In this document: piece after piece, positions 1 to 14,939 of the stretch
Layout: each line of letters starts with the position of its first letter
Position numbering within the stretch: the stretch's first letter is position 1
Assembly (NCBI RefSeq): GCF_043641665.1
Contig: NC_092189.1
Location: 16,646,833-16,710,832 of the forward strand
Direction of reading: 5' to 3'
DNA length: 64,000 nt
DNA from: Enoplosus armatus
Lineage: Eukaryota > Chordata > Actinopteri > Centrarchiformes > Enoplosidae
Made by a program: the position numbers and the translations under genes
Notes under the pieces: model-generated
What the model was told of the DNA's origin: nothing
The model's database searches: none
What the model saw: the letters and a program-made list of their open reading frames with translations, nothing else

Positions 1-1005
1 CAGAGTACCTTTTCTGCCTACCAATTTCATCAGATGGAGGATAACTGGTCTCCATATCCCCTCAGGTTTAAAATGTTTCCCTGTGTATGCGTGTGTGAAC
101 TCCTTAACACATTAAAAACAATGCCTCTTTTATGTTCATGTTCATGCTATTATCATGATACCCGCTATCCTTATTTTAATAAGCAATTCAGCTATTCAAA
201 ACAAAGCATTCACTTATTCCTAGTGGCTTTCCATCCTCAAATAATCCCCTAAATTGCAGCACCTAACTATTTCTCCCCTCCACACTGTCTCCGCATCTTC
301 TCTGTCCATCCTCTGCCTCTGTTGTAGGTAGCTGTCTTCTTATCAGAGCTGGAAGCTCACAGAGTATTCCCAGTGGCCATTCATGGGCTTCTGCCTTATG
401 GGACTCCACAGATTTAAAAGCAGCGGAGGAAGCCCACACTGACTTCATTTCCCAGGAGAACAAAGTGCATTGTGGAAGGTAGTGGATGAATTACATGTAC
501 CCCCATCCCTGTCACTTACAAAGTCAGCCTAGAGTCGTGACAGACCCTGTTGCATGTAGCATGGCCCCAGCTCTCCACAGCAACAGCCACTCCTTTGTTC
601 AATTTTGCTCTTTAACGACTCCAATATTATTTTTGTGTATCATTACACTTTAAATAATGTACAGTAAGTGTGGTTATTGAGCAATTAAAAACGCTGATCC
701 ATCGGACGGAAGGCCAGAGTGAAAGCAATACAAAAAGACATAATTCAACCAATCACAGTATATCATATTAAACTTTAGACGTCTGGACTTGAACCTTCGT
801 TTAATCGTCTAAAAATGTATTTTGCTCAACAGCAAAATAAATCTGCCATTTTCAACTAAAAAATTCTGTTTCCTGAGAAGAACAAATTGGACAGGAATGT
901 TGTTCTGCACATCAGCCCAATGGAACTACTGATCTCCAGAAAAACAAATGCCGCTGGATTTTCATCATCATTCAACCAAATGTTAGAGAAAAAAAGTAAT
1001 ATTGC

Positions 1006-1007
<2 letters not shown>

Positions 1008-1045
<38 letters not shown>
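1008..1045 (+). repeat. (AC)n microsatellite
   Basis: Uninterrupted, 19 units. Confidence 0.98.
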
Positions 1046-1047
<2 letters not shown>

Positions 1048-2799
1048 CTCATTGTGTTTAATGTTGATTAATCTCTCTCTCGAGAATCTTCATTCAAAAC
1101 AAACAGTCTGATCCTGCTGTGTGCTTTCGGTTGCTTAAGGGGAGGGACAATCATAACATGACAATCAAAACGCTATGCACTTAAAAGCCTGGGCAGGAAT
1201 TCAACAGGAATATGTGCTGGCTGTGCTTCTCAGATGCTGGATGAAATAATTGTCAGTAGTCAGCTCCATATTTACCATCCGTCTGTTGCTGCTGTTGCTG
1301 GACTGAAACAGACATAAAAGGAGGGTGTGGTTTGTTTCAGTAACCATCAAAGCAAAAGTTAAGGAAGGGGGCTCTCTGGTTCCATGTACGGGATGAAGAT
1401 AAAGAACCACATGATGCTACACAGAGGCAAGTACCCCATGTAAGAACTGCATTCCTGGTATACTTTATTTTATCAAAGGAAAGTGCTTACATATTCAGCT
1501 GATCATGAAAAAACAGCTATTTAATGAAAGTTGTAATTTCTCTACGAAGACAAAGGCACAGGCCGCAGAAGAACTTATAACATCCATTAAGAGCAGTTTT
1601 GTGCCAGAAAGACTCCACAGGAGGGAGAGGTTAAGTGAGCTCATAGGCAAGAACAATCACTCGCATGGCTCCTGGCACTAAGACAAGCGCACTAAAATGG
1701 CTCATGCCTCTGTTGTAAACAATAGGGGGTCCTTACCTGAGACAATGTTCGGAAATAACTTAACATCTTGCACTTGGCGGTGGAAACTGCTTTGCTATAC
1801 TTAAACCTCGAATGGTCCATATTCCAGAGATGGTTGTTTGGCCTCATTGACTGGCAGGGCTATGAACATGAAGATTCAACTCATGTATGTAACACCAACC
1901 CCACTGAACGGATGCAGTGGAGTCTGCATTATTGTTCTGCTCTGTAGCAGTGCAAATCCTGCAGGGGGGATGATTGTACATCTCCGTCTAATGCAATACT
2001 ATCACCCCATCTCCAAAGCAGGACTGCTCCTTCAGTCTTCACTTTTCCTGTCCATCACATAAAACATCTGGATTCATTTTAGAAGGTCAGGGCTAGTGAA
2101 GCAGAAACTGTCAGTGGAAGTTGTCTTGATGTGTGTCATGAAATGGAGCAAAGAAATGCCACCCTAAGATGGACCAGGAAATAACATTTCTGTTGATAAT
2201 ACAGTCTGAGAAACCTTCTGCTGAGATGAGGTGAGTGTGAGCTATAGACACAACCTCACAGTGGCGCATAAAGGGAAGTTTAAGAAAAGTACCAATTATT
2301 AACCCCAACATCCAGGCGAGTGAATAGCTGACGATATCAAATCACTTCCTGTCCGAAAGCAATTACTTAATGAAAATGAATCTGCATCAACCCACGCAAA
2401 CAGGTGCAAAAATGTGACCCAACGATTTTGAACAAAGACGTCCTGTAGGTGAAGGAGGCTGGGCTTTCAAAGCCCCTTACAAAAATAACCATGTTTTTAT
2501 TATGAGTATCTTTATTAGGTGTGTGCTTTTGGGTCCTTGCTCATTTCTTCAGGGGCAAACAAAAGTAAGCTAAGCACTAGTTCCCCAGTCCCTCCCACCC
2601 ATCTCACCATGCCAACACTTTCCTCTTAACTCTCGCTCCCTCCCTACTTCCCTTCCTACCATCCCTCCTCCTGGATTAAAAGCTCTTAATTTTCACTAAT
2701 TACACAAACTCATTTCTTTTTCTTCATGTCTCGGCATTTCTCCCTGTTTTCTCTCCATGGGGCTCATAAACACGTTTTGAAACTGGGTTTAATAAACCT

Positions 2800-3010
2800 G
2801 CCTTGTGAGGGTTTAGGGCCTTTAATGGACACAGGGCTTGTTTGATAAGTCTCCACTTCATCACACACTTTATTAATTAAAGTTTATATTACATTAGAAA
2901 CAAAGTTAAAGCTATTTGCTCCCCATTAATGGTTTCGTGTAGCTGCATATCTATGGCCAATTAATTGGAGTCTTGCCTCCCTGTTTGCATTTTTCCCTTG
3001 TTTGACAAAA
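2800..3010. other. possible conserved non-coding element
   Basis: Low-repeat sequence dense in homeodomain cores: TTATTAATTAAAG at about 2870, CCCCATTAATGG at about 2920 and a perfect 12-bp palindrome CCAATTAATTGG at 2957-2968. Conservation cannot be tested here. Confidence 0.3.
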
Positions 3011-3510
3011 GTGTGTTGGGGTTACCTTCAGGCAATATGTTGCAAGCGGCAGCAATACTGCAATTGTAATCAAGAATTATCAAAAGGTTGACTGCGCTAG
3101 CGATTTAAAGGTGCCATTTAGGTGCCTGAATGTGGTAAAATATCTGGAAACTACTGTTTCCATTGTAACTGCAAGAAAACCAAAAGTCATCCTTTGTGTA
3201 TGTGTATAAAATCAAATATTAAACAAACAAGAATTCAATTAAAATCAATCAGAATCATATTAAACTGAATGAGTGAATTTATATATAATATCAAACATAT
3301 GTTCAAAGGGCAGGCATATTTTCCGAGCTACAGTTAATGAATACTTTGTATTGGCATAAACACTGAAAACACAAACGACATGTTCTGCACGAAACACACT
3401 AAGATTCTAAAAAGGCTTTAGTCAAATAGGTATGAGGAGCAAAATGCAAACTGACACCATGTGAAGGTTTTCTGAAGCACTGCATGAGCGGACAGTGCCC
3501 CTCCGTCTGC

Positions 3511-3512
<2 letters not shown>

Positions 3513-3558
<46 letters not shown>

Positions 3559-3578
3559 TGTGTGTGTGTGTGTGTGTG
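3513..3578 (+). repeat. (TG)n microsatellite
   Basis: About 33 units with one GA interruption near 3557. A looser mixed TG/CA region follows at 3706-3780. Confidence 0.98.
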
Positions 3579-4382
3579 CATGCGGGGGATGATGTAGGAG
3601 GCAATGCACAGGAGACAGCAGGAGAGCAGAAGTGGTGTGGCCTGTCAGACGTAATGAGTAAGCAACGATACACACATTAATTGTGGCCAACTCCAGGGAG
3701 CCCCCTCTGTGTGTAGTTGTGAGGATATGGGTGTTTGTGTGTGCAGGCGTGTGCACACAAACACACACATACACATACAACTCAGACACATGCAGAAAGC
3801 AATGAGTTAAAAGAAGAGAGGGCACACTGGGGGCAGCAACACAGAGTGAGACTGAAGGGAACAAAGAGGGCTATAAACACTTTGTGTTGCATGTTGATTG
3901 CACAAAATATTCTAAGGCACACTTGCCAACACAAAGTTACAACAACAGTAGCATCTACATTTGAGACCACATTTAAAAATGCTGAGAAGCCAAACATGTA
4001 CTTGCCAAATAGCATTAAAGATTGAGGTATAACTTAATTTTAAGCTCCACTAGCAAAAACATAGGGTTTTAAGTATAGCAACATCGCCCAGTTGGTTCAA
4101 ACTGGCCTGGGCCATTTGACTGTTAATGTAATTGGTCCTCCCTGTTCCCCCAAAATGGCATTTAAGTATGAAATGAATGGGGGGAGTCTGATGGAAAACG
4201 AGCATTTCAAAGAACGAGAGTTATCAGGGATGACAACATTGCCATCAACTTTAAACTACATACCCTATTGCTTCCCAACCTTTCAATAATTAACAGTTGT
4301 TATACCTACACCTGTGACTACCATGTGTGCTGTGAACAACAACTTTTACAGTCAAAATTGCTTAGAGAGACTCTAATATCTA

Positions 4383-4479
4383 ATATCTTAATCAATCTTA
4401 AAATCTTTAAAATATATGTATTTCATTTTTGAAGTTTAGTTGTATGGAAAGCGCGATATAAATAAATTTGACTTGACTA
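4383..4479 (+). mobile_element. LINE 3' tail remnant
   Basis: Ends GGAAAGCGCGATATAAATAA then ATTTGACTTGACT, the typical end of many fish LINE and LINE-mobilised repeats. Only the tail is recognisable. Confidence 0.5.
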
Positions 4480-7400
4480 GTTTATGTTCATGTTTTTGTC
4501 ATTGGTTTAATACCTGTAGACATGCATGACATAATTATGTTTAAACAATAACTCTGAACATTTATTAGCAAGGTTTATGATAAAGACTGACCTAAATCCA
4601 TTCGCAATGGATTCTTTGCCAGTTGGAAGAAAGAAAGAAAATGAACCATTATGCACAAAAATACATCTACTGAAGACAAAATGAAGAAAATTACTAAGTT
4701 TAGACAAAAGGCGTATGTCTCATTTTTTGCAGTTGGCTGCATAAATTGGAAGTATTTTTAAATCTAGAATCATAATTTATTTCCATATTAATTTGATTGC
4801 AAGTTCATATCAAAACTAAATGAGGCTATTATGGAAAGAAAATGTTGGAAAGTAGTGGGAGTAGTCCAGCAGCGGAGAACATGGGGCCAGCAACAGGGGA
4901 AAATACATATTGATGAGAAAAGAGGGAATTAACAGGATTTAAAGTTGATTGAGGGGGAACACAAAACTCTTTAGATAAGGGGACAATGAGATTAGTCATT
5001 CCCTCAACATAAATACATACTGCCATCTACCGCCCCCAGACTCTGACACTGGTGTGTCTTTCACGCGCTATAAAAACATATGTAGATGAGGTTGGCCAGC
5101 GGTGGTCAGCTCCTTGTGAATGTTGTGGCCTGTGACTGACCAGTCCTCCGGTATGATGCCCGCTCCTCCAGATTATAGGAGAGCAGCACCAGCCCTGGGG
5201 GATGGGAGGTCGTATCACTGTTTACCCCATGTCAGGACACCATTGCAGGGCCAAGGCAATGGTAAAATGTTCCTCTATTGTGTGTCTGTCTTCCTTTGTG
5301 TGTTTGACAAATGAAGTGTATAGCGATACAGGGTGGGAAACCAGGAGGGAGGGGGAGAATCCCACAATGGCAGCAGGTGCACCGGGACAGCTAATATTTG
5401 CACAGCAGCTTCTGTGGCAAACAAGCTACTCCCCCTGAAGAAAAGGGGCAACTGTCTCCTCATAAATGGCTCTGTTACAGACACATAAATCCAGGGCTGA
5501 CTCCACGAACCTATCTGTATCCCCCATTCCCATCTCTCTTCTTCTCCCCGCAAATCCCTTCAGTGCAGGACAATTGCCAAGATGCATCTTGGCAACATGT
5601 GACATTGCAGAGGTCAACCTCTTGTGTGAATGTAGTGTGTGCATGTGTGTGCTTGTGTGTATGCTATCCCCCACCCGCAGTGTGCAAGACACATGGTGGG
5701 CCATACTTCAGTCTCAGTCACACTTTACTGTGATGAACGTAGAACAATACTTTTTGTTGTGTCTGTGGCCCAATCAATTGTCTCGACATACGATGGACAA
5801 CTTAATGCACAGGTTACCTCAGGTCAAAAAAAGCTGAGGTACAAATCCTAAAAGCAATCACATTGAACATATAAAGATTTAAATATTCAAAACTGCTTCT
5901 GGTTTCAGAAAGTGACACCTGCCTATCAGAATTGCCTTTGTCTAAACTACATCTCTAAGCTCAAGTCTCAGTCCAACGTTTTTATTTAAAACCAACAGAA
6001 AGCATTTCCAGTCGTTTTCATGGCTTGTGTCAGAAACCCTTAAAATGAAATATATATTAAGTATGAGAGATACACAAAAGACACTAAGCCCTCATATATA
6101 TGCATAGGATTTGCTCAAAACAAGCTGATCTGTTTATGTTGGCCCCCCAAAAAACGTGGGGGTCAATCTGAAGGGGGCTGAGGAGTAACTGAGTGATTGT
6201 GTGTAGGCAAAGCCCTTTATCTCATGTTTTCTTCATTCCTAACCTCTCTTTTTGGTGGTTAGGCATAAGAAATGAAAGCTTAATCCATTTAGATGGAAAA
6301 TCCATGGCAGCCGCCCTGGCCGTGTGGGGGTATTAATAAGATGACAATGCAGATTCATCAACAGGACCAGACTGTTGTTCCATCACTGCCTGTCCAGAGG
6401 TAATAAATAAGCCCCACACCAGCAGAAATGCTGGAACGTCTCTAGACTTTCATGAAAATCCACTGTGGACATGTTTATAATATCACATATCATTAGATGT
6501 GGCGAAACAGCTATTGATAACCTGCCAGCAGGGCAAAAAGTGTCAGTGGATTCAGCTGAAATGTCATATATGTCTATTTCAAACAAAACCAGTTCAGTAG
6601 CTGGTGAAAAAAAGACACTGGCAAAACTCAAAACTAGAAGAGACAAAAGTGTGTCGTCTTTAAAAAAGGTTAAACAAAAACAAATGCATAATATTTAGTT
6701 GTGTCAATATTTTCCACATAATCAAAATTAATAAGAAACAAATAGTAAATATACAGTACTAGAGTTTAATGTTGGCACACCAAACTCTAAATGAAAAATG
6801 CCATTCCAAGAATTTGCACAGTATGTAGAAAGCAATGTTTGTACTTTCTCTGTTATTGGGTCTACTGAGAAAGGATGTTGGCAGATGGACAGCTCTAGAC
6901 TATGACCATATTGGCTAATGGTTATCAGTGTAGCGACTTCATGCATACGTGCTGCAGAATCAGCAGCTTGCCAACCATCTTTTAATCCCTCAAACATACT
7001 GAGGGTTTGGAAATAGCCAACTATGTCCATTTTTATGTATCTAAAACCAACAACAACAACAAGAAATAATTTGGTTTGACAATTGGAGGGGGTTAAACTG
7101 GCATAATTTCAACTGGAATTGAGTATAATGCAAAAAGGTCATGAGTCATCTGCAAGTTAGGTGGACAGCAAATGAAAAATGTCAATAGGTGTGAATTTAA
7201 TTGTACAGTATGTGCCTGTTTACCTGTACTGACGCTTTGGTAGACTGGAAATCTGTATGGGGAAATCAACACTCCTCCCATGGATGAATGATTGCATGGC
7301 TGGATGGTTGCATGGTTGGATGGGTAGGCATTTAAGCATCTTTGATATGTTGTTCTTCCTCTTGTGATCCAAGTGATAACATGCCTTGACAACTGGAAGC

Positions 7401-8495
7401 CTTTGGAAAAGCTGTGGCCAAGAATGCACTGATTCACTTGGGTCTAGCTGTGGGTTGACGAACCTTAGGTGGGTGCCATGGGTAACAGGTAAATCCAGCC
7501 ATTAATGTAGATTATATCCAGGAGTCAATGTGTTGGAAATTTAAAAAGATGATGATTTCACACTATGTAAGAGACAAACAATCAGTCTATTTTAACATCT
7601 CCAGATGGCCTGCGAGAGGGTTGACATATCTGCAGTCAGAAGCTCAATTGGGGGTGGCTTTTCCTCCTGGCTGGACCTGAGATTAATGCGGATCCTAGTA
7701 GGACCTGAATTAGGAACACTAGGACTGGAGGTCCCTCTGGCTTGGGATGAGAAAAGAGATACTAGAAATTGGCAGCTTCAACTACAAGAAATCTTAAAGC
7801 CACAGCTGAACACTACATGGTAAATTTGAAAAGTAGAATACAGTTGCACGCTGGCTACAAAGGTGAACATATAAATCAATAACACATGGACATCTCTTAA
7901 GACTTGGCTGGGCCCAAGGAAAATCCATGTGAAGCAGGCAGGGATTGGGCAGGTGAGGGGTACCAGCTTGGTCAATAAACTGGGCCCCTGCCCCAAGGCA
8001 ACAAGCTGACTCCAGCTGTGAGACAAGACCGTAGGCCAGTGTTTAACTTTCATCCTGTCAGCCAATGGCTCTCCCACTGCTCCCCCACCACTTGCCACTC
8101 AGCGCGACATTCACCTCTTCCTCACCGCACACCCCTGCCCTCTTGATGAAAAGGCAATCAATGAGCTGGACTGGCCTGCATGGTTGCCTGAGGCGAGACA
8201 AAAAAATTCTGCAGTCAAGAGTTTTCTATGTGAGATGGCACAGAGGGTAGGAAATTGCAGACATGGAATTTCTGCTACTACTACTTCTACTTTAACATCT
8301 GAGAACTTGCCTGCTGAAATTAACACAGAAAATATCCAAACACCTATGTTCACAGAAAAAAAATGTACAAACATGCAAATTCACATGTGATTTATTGCAA
8401 CTGAAACTGTTACAACCTCACACACAAGCTGTCTTGCACATCACAAACCTTTCATGTATGCAACCACAAAATGTGCCGTTCTGAAAAGCTGAATA

Positions 8496-8498
<3 letters not shown>

Positions 8499-8540
<42 letters not shown>
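8499..8540 (+). repeat. (CA)n microsatellite
   Basis: Uninterrupted, 21 units. Confidence 0.98.
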
Positions 8541-8544
<4 letters not shown>

Positions 8545-11500
8545 CCTAATGACAAAAATGTCCATCTGTTAATCAAACGCACTTTTGTCCCTCATCTCAA
8601 TACCACTGTTACATAATTCAATTGACAAGTGGAAGCCCTCAAAGACAATGGAAGAAAAATGCAGCCTGTTTAAGGTTTATTTTGTCAAGTTATCTTGGTT
8701 AATCTTTTTTAGTTGTCTTACTTAAGTTCAACAGGGTAAATACCAACCAGTAAACAGCTGCTTTAACTACTCATGCAATACAAATCCATCCTTAAAATAT
8801 TTGTAGTATTCAGACTACACACACAAAAACAGAGCAAACTAAGCATAGTTGTAATAACTAAATGGCCAGATTAGCACATACTACACTAAAGCAATGCAAT
8901 TAACAGCACCATCACAGTGCAATATGACATGTAAAATAAAGACATTGGGGGAAATAAATTACTAACTAAATTCCTTTCCAACTTCTATTTTTTACAATTT
9001 AATTTCAGTGCTGCAAGGAGCTGAGCTGAACTAACTATCTCAGTAGACATTGTCTTTTAAAGGCTGTGAAACACTGTTGACAAGTCACTATGCTCATGCT
9101 AAACTTAGGCTAAAACCAGTCTCAGATGGTGAGCAACAACCTCTAGCTGACAAAGATCTAGGCCTTTGCATACAGTGGGCTTTTCTTGAGGAAATATTTA
9201 TTTCCTTTCCATTTCCAATGTATTGCTAGTGTTTCAGTCAAGCATACAACAACAGACGCAAGGCAATGTCAAGCTGAAGGATATCATTTAGAACTACATT
9301 TAGCTGAAAATGTTAAGTGTCTTATTTGTATTATTACTTTTTAATGTATTATTAGCTTATTAGCCAGGTACTATGTTTTGTATGCCTTCTGCTGCTTTTT
9401 GACATTTGTCACATCCAGCGTACTTTTGAATTCCACACAGCATATGATTGTCATGACATCTTGGCCCCACCGTGTCAGTAACAGACGACGAATCTTAATT
9501 GTGAAGCTTGAAAATTTAAGCAACATCATCAGACTGTTATGTCTTTGAAGTGTGTGTGAAAGATGGAGTCATGTGAACATGAAGTAGCATATTATCTCCA
9601 CACAAAGCAAGCAGCAGGTGAGGTGAGGAGATGGTGCTAACCAGTAGGTAAAAATGTCATTCTAACATGACTTAGAACTTATGCTTCCTGGTAGCAATTT
9701 CACAAGAGCTTGATAAAAACACCACAGCGAAAGACCCCTGCCGTCGATTGCAGGAAGACGAGGAGTGAGAGTAATTTCTTAGCCATCCTTTCTTAGCCTC
9801 AACGTGACAAAAGACAAATCTACAGTTGCAAATTAACCCCAGAATAATGAATGAGGAATGGAGCCCTGAGGTCTTAATTGAATATTTGCTGGACTCATTT
9901 TGTTGACAATGATGGATGTCTGCAAAAAAGAAGGCCTCAGCAAACTCATAATTCATATTTCATCATCCCAACATCTGACTTCAGCTGTGCAAATTTATTG
10001 ATTGGTAAATGATTAGTTTTCATTGTGCAGCAAAACTGAATGAAGTTTGACATGTTCCGGTGAGGTTTGATAAATTGGGGCTATGTGGACTTTAAAGAGA
10101 TGAACATGAGTGCTTCACAGAAACGTCTGCAATACAATAAAGGTAGCTCAAGAACAAAGGAGTTTGAAACTGATAGCATGCACATCTGTGCAGCTGCAGG
10201 TGTTTTGCTCGTCGCTGTTAATACTGTGTGACCCTGCCCTGATACAGTTACAGATGTTGATCAAGCTTTGTGTTAAGTATTTTCTGTGCTTACTGATAGA
10301 AAAGTGGTTATACTGTGCTTACTTATGACCTCCAACAGAACCAATGTGTGGCATCTCCATCTATCTTACCACTGACATACATAAATAGCTTGATATATGG
10401 AAAATTTAAGGCCTCTGTAAAATGAGTATCAAAAGTCTTTATGAGCACTACGATCAAGAGCTTAACCAAAGTGTCTTTAAATCTATAAATTGTGTTTATG
10501 GTACTGGCATTCTGCTTTTTTGTGACAAATCTGCTACATGACAGTGGATTGACTTTGAAAATGAGAATGTCATTTCAATCCTCTAAAAAGACTTAAGCAT
10601 CTGGAAGCGACCTTGTTTCGGATGCTATTTCTGTGGGCAAGCAACACTAAGCATGTTACTAGAGTAAGACGATTTTGATGGGGGAGAAGTCACTCAAGGA
10701 AATAAGTCAGATCGCAATGCCTGAAGCACTTTAAGGACATGTTGGATCTGCACAATGCAGTGCTGATCACACAGCACACTGGGGAAGATCTCTTTAAAAT
10801 ACTGCTCTATGAATATGACAGTGCTGCTCTAGGCATACTTATTCATGGGATTAAAAACAGAATAAGGCGGTGCTTGAATTCCACAATTTTTGTCCCAGTT
10901 GTAAGAACTGATTTTTAAGAGGGGAAAAAAACATTCAATTCTACAAAGATAATTCAGAGAAAAATAAGTTTGAACACTGAGTCTCAATGGTGTTTGCCCT
11001 TGGTATCAACCCAGGAACTGATTTACAAGGTGAATACAATTAACTACCTGGTTGGATAGAAAATCACCAGCAGTGCAGAAAAACACAGAGCTATATGAGA
11101 TATAATGAACTCTAAAATACATTACAGTTTTGACAACACAGTCAGATAAAGTTAGCCATATTTGATGAACACAGGAACACAAATAATGTTACAAATTCAA
11201 AGATAGAGCAACAAAGTATGATTGCGTTTAATTTAGCTAAGCCTTTTTGTTATGGATATGAACATGAAGAAACGTTCAGTAAAAATGTCATGACCGGCTC
11301 TTTAGTCATTATGGCCAGTCACGCTTTTTTTCACTTTACTGTTATGTTTAAGCAGTCAGGCTAAACAGGCAGGGACACGATCAACATGGTCCATGTTGTA
11401 AGAGCTTGTACAGTAAAATATGAATGAATAAAAATTACGCCACATGCTGAAGTAACCAAAAAAAATTAATGGACAGACAACTGACAACGCTTTCCTCTTT

Positions 11501-14470
11501 GACTCTTTGTAACTGCAGTTACCTAGTTTTTAATAAGACATCTGCAGAGGCTTAGCATGACTTCCTCTTCACAAGAGCAAGTGTTCAACTTTGCAGTCAA
11601 GATATCTTTAGATATCTGAACAAACAACAGCATCTGACAATTAGATTCTAATAATATTATGAGTTAGTGAAATGTGTGAAGGCGTAGTCTTTCATAGAAT
11701 ATACTTCATTAGTTTTCGATTAGATTTAATCACAAATGTTTTTGGAGATCCTATATTGCTGTGAAATTATAGTATTGTTAAAGTGTTAGTATTGGGACAG
11801 TTATGAGTTAGTGGTATACTCCAGGACATTGGATTTGAAATATAACAATGACTGTGAGGTTAATGTATTGACTTTCACCTTTAATTTGAGGGTGTGTACT
11901 GTACATTAACAGCTGATGAACTGTGTAGCAGTTGTAGCACTTTATACATAAGCCCAGAGGCTTAAACAAGCGTGCAAGGCCTACACTATTCACCCACTAC
12001 AGATGTGAACAACCCCAAACACCCTCAAGCTGAAACTCAGCACTTAAACCTCATAGTCTTGGTTTCATTTGAAATCCAGTACGCTGGACCAGAGCCAAAA
12101 CAATGAAAAATATTTCAGTATCCCAGTACTTAGGAACGGCACTGTATTCATTATAAACTACAGCCCTAGCTGGAATCTCCCCTTCAGACCATATAGTTCA
12201 CCTTGAAGGCAGAGGAGCAGTAGTGCAGATAAAAAGACAACTTATTCAACACATCCAAGGGAAGTAATGATGATAGACCATGAATAAATATTTTCCTAGA
12301 TGATTAAACTGGGAGGACATGGTAAAAAAAAGTGGGAAAAGGTGGCTGTGGGCCCAGGCTGTGTGTGTGAGAGTGTGCATGCAGGAAGTTAGATAGGGAG
12401 TGGGGATAAGAGTGCAGCTATCTGGGGCATATAATGTGCTGGGAAGGTCTGAAACGGCCGAGCCCCACCCTCCCACCAGCAGATGAAGGCAAGGAATGTC
12501 TCCCTTGAGTTCAGCGGCCGCCAGAAGCTCCCTCTATGTCAAAAGGCTCTGCTAAGACAACATTCCCTGCAAAATAAACAGCTATACACACCAAAAGGGA
12601 AGAGATAATGCCACAGAACTATCCAAAGATGGAAAGCAACTAAGAACTATGTTCTGCCTGTTACAGAGGAACATAACTCATCAAAGCACGCTGAATATAT
12701 GCAAATATGTATTTCAAATATAGGGTTTGATCAACAACTTCCTTTTGATATCTAATGAAAATTGTGGGGACGGGTTGCAGTGGTCTATTTGCATGCGTGT
12801 CTGTGTTTGTACTGTATGTACATGAACACTCACGTGCCCGCAGGTTTATACAAACTACAGTACATCTGGTGAAGTTGCCTTTGATTGATCAAGCAACCAT
12901 GAAGTGGGGGTACGGTAATTGAGTTTCACATTAGCTCTAGAAATCTTGCAAATTGGGCACTTTCTTTCATGTGTGAATTGCAAACAAACAAGTTTCCAGC
13001 AATATTTTTTTTAACTAGACTTAAAAATGAAAATACTCTCTAGCTGGACCAAATATAAACGCATATTTACAGTAGCTCTGTAAACATAGCGCATCTGTGC
13101 TTACAGAGCTAAATATGTAGCGCCATTTTTAATATGTGATATGACTTAACAGCTTATTAAGATTTTGTGAAAGGATAGCATTCCCTCGCTCCTAATAATG
13201 GATTCCATGGATCTCTATTCAGACCTTGCTACCTAGACATATTTTCACATATATTGTTTCAATACATGGAAAGATACTTAATTGTATGTCTTGATAATTA
13301 TGAATTCACATCAGATATGTAGTAGGAAAAAAAAAATTGAAGATCTTCAGAACTTTCCTCCAGTAAGTGAGTAATAAATATGTGATGTTTTAAGGATTTT
13401 TTTACAGATGCTGAAAATTAAGTTCCTCTTTTAATGTTTTACAAATATTTGTAGTTGATCAATTGATCTATGATCTATTTCATTTACCAATTATAGACAC
13501 ATTTCAATATAATATTTTTGTCTAAAGCACTTAAAAACTAGCTTGAAATCACTTGAACATTTCCTTCAATTCTTATAAGGACAATAAAGGCAAAAGTTTG
13601 TTCCAAACAAAATCAACTTTGGCGTATTGTCAGACTGGTGTTGACTGCAGCTCTGTGAGCAAACACCAATATACTCACTGCGACACTCTGTTCATTTAAT
13701 GGCATCCACACCAGATGGAGCTTGCAAGTGACAGTGGGAGCAGACATAACTTTCAAGTTCCTCAAAACAAGAAGTAAACATACTGTAGAAATAAACCAAA
13801 ATATGCAACCCACAACCAATTAAATGACATTGTTGAACAGTAACAGGCAATAGGGGGTAGTGAACAACATGTGCCAAACTTCAGAAAAGTTCAGATGGCC
13901 ATCCTGAGCACACTGCAGGTTACTGAAGTCAAATACAAATGGACAAAAATGCAATGCCTGCCTTACACATTGCATACAGTTATACACAACTCTAATTAGT
14001 CAACGCAAGTTCTTACATTTGTTTGGAGGTAAGATAACCAAGTCATCAAGGGGGGATAAAGCAAGAGAGTCATCAAACTGTGTTACCATGACGATTGTGA
14101 AAGATGGTCTAAGCAAAGGGAAACAACTTCATCCTAGTGCTGCCTACTACAGAGGTGACACATTACTTGAATTGGTTATGCTTTGGGCCTTTGTCATTAT
14201 ATGACTATCTGATTATATATTGCCCCAAACCCCTAGGATTGGTATTGGGGTCATTCCAGGCATTTTTTGATAAATCATATTGGTTATGTAAAGCTCAATC
14301 CCCATTTGATATTTCTTTGTTTGTTTTGCATATGGCAGCTGTCAGAAACATCCCATCAAAACGCAGGAATCACAGTGTTGTAACCATGGGAAACTCACAA
14401 AATCAGTACAAACAGCAACCAACAATTTCCATTAATGATGTGACAAAAAGTTTCAGTTACCGATCAGGTA

Positions 14471-14635
14471 GTCTGACTCACTGGATGTAGGCTGTTGGGA
14501 TAAGTCTGCCATTGGCCAACTATTTCAGTCATAATTATCCTCCCCTTCCGCTATCTGCTTGTTACCCTTGTTTTGCAAGGGCACCGTCGCTGCATCCTGG
14601 GCTTAGCGCCACCAAAGACGAAACAAGCCAGAGTG
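14471..14635 (+). repeat. left inverted-repeat arm of the MITE
   Basis: Pairs with 14940-15103. The tips differ by few substitutions; the middle of the arm (around 14530-14560) is more diverged and contains small indels. Confidence 0.8.
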
Positions 14636-14939
14636 CTTTTTCCCCTATCACAGAATGACGATGGGTTGAGCCAGACCTTTCTCCGAGGTCTGACATCTAG
14701 ATTTACCTAGCACCCACTAGTGGCTGACTCCACAACTTGAAACATTGCCGTGCAAATCAGTGCCACAACAACCCAACCTCTCACAAAAAAATTCAACTTT
14801 TAGTTTTAGTTTCATGTATCATGATCTTTTCATTGATCTGACCCATATGTCCTCACTTTGTTATAGCGCTGTGCCATGCCAGCCCTCAAGAAAGTTCTGG
14901 CTGAACTTATTATCATTTTGGTAAAGGGGAAAAAAAACT

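Noticed and set aside
1735..1800. Possible minus-strand exon ending TCTCAG|GTAAGG
   Set aside because: The frame gives AVSTAKCKMLSYFRTLSQ, which does not fit the FH2 region expected next; pyrimidine tract is weak.
3399..3864. Minus-strand frames rich in His-Thr repeats
   Set aside because: Direct translation of the (TG)n/(CA)n tract; the same applies to Cys-Val frames at 19850-20041 and 30339-30663.
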